NCBI RefSeq assembly: GCF_901212495.1
Contig: NZ_CAAKNY010000068.1
Location: 67,881 to 91,432, forward strand
Direction: 5' to 3'
Origin: Collinsella aerofaciens
GTDB taxonomy: Bacteria; Actinomycetota; Coriobacteriia; Coriobacteriales; Coriobacteriaceae
DNA length: 23,552 bases
The position numbers and the translations under genes are program-made. Below, in pieces: positions 23,441-23,552 of this stretch. The number at the start of each line of letters is the position of its first letter. Position 1 is the first letter of the stretch. The notes beneath the pieces were generated by a model, which saw only the letters and a program-made list of their open reading frames with translations, was not told the origin of the DNA and did not search any database.

Positions 23441-23552
23441 ATGAAATTGAACGTCAGATTGTCCAAATGCGGCCCGCACAGCGTCGGCTGGTCCGCCGTT
23501 CGTTAGAACGGCGGAACCCCCAATTGCCGCTCTGGCGGGTTTGCAGCGTCAA

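Larger units (their letters stand above)
23083..23552. other. 470-base stretch with no convincing gene; several hairpins
   Basis: Upstream of lspA I find no ORF with start, ribosome-binding site and coding character. It holds two terminator-like hairpins, one long palindrome and one short perfect hairpin (23492-23501 with 23506-23515, loop GTTA, no T-run). All three minus frames are open for a short distance at the right edge (stops at 23503-23505 and 23454-23456; a third frame runs open from 23548 to 23312 without an obvious start), so the 3' end of a gene beyond the window is possible but cannot be identified. Confidence 0.5.

Noticed and set aside
23266..23466. 66-residue minus-strand frame with a CX2C-X6-CX2C pattern (Cys24, 27, 34, 37)
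   Set aside because: The zinc-like spacing is tempting, but the start is a TTG without a ribosome-binding site and the frame runs into the REP-like palindrome, so chance is more likely.

Overview
The window reads as about 23 kb of chromosome from a high-GC Gram-positive gut-type actinobacterium of the class Coriobacteriia. Collinsella is my best guess, from gene order and protein style; this is an inference, not a database match. Coding density is very high. Every recognisable gene lies on the minus strand except one small membrane-protein gene at 13376-13615, so the window is best read from right to left.

Reading from 23552 downwards: an unassigned 470-base stretch with several hairpins; lspA and rluD (lipoprotein signal peptidase, pseudouridine synthase); a membrane family-2 glycosyltransferase; a minimal prepilin peptidase; dgt; rarA; a four-gene overlapping group (DUF948 protein, anti-sigma-like protein, SigB/SigF-type sigma factor, AI-2E-family membrane protein); the lone plus-strand gene; alaS-ruvX-mltG-yqeG-aroK-aroB-like; pepP; then, after a strong terminator, efp-asp23-nusB-xseB-tlyA-nadK-recN.

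Much of this is a condensed ancient actinobacterial/firmicute gene block. From memory, Mycobacterium tuberculosis has alaS-ruvX-mltG-aroE-(aroC)-aroK-aroB-aroQ-pepQ-efp-nusB and, elsewhere, tlyA-nadK-recN; Bacillus subtilis has pepQ-efp...yqhY-nusB-folD-xseA-xseB-ispA-dxs-tlyA-argR-recN, with an AI-2E-family gene next to alaS. Against that background, aroE, aroC, aroQ, folD, xseA, ispA, dxs and argR are missing from their expected places, and a sigma/anti-sigma pair sits inside the block.

The most notable observations are: (1) an aroB gene in its ancestral position, still translationally coupled to a shikimate kinase with intact motifs, whose product has lost every metal-binding and most substrate-binding residues of dehydroquinate synthase; (2) an RsbW-like anti-sigma protein without its ATP-binding residues, fused by overlap into a sigma-factor operon; (3) three long intergenic palindromes sharing a GGGAC core, resembling REP-type elements; (4) an AT-richer two-helix small membrane protein gene behind paired TTTAG/CTAAA palindromes. 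I see no CRISPR array, tRNA, rRNA, insertion-sequence transposase or prophage gene.
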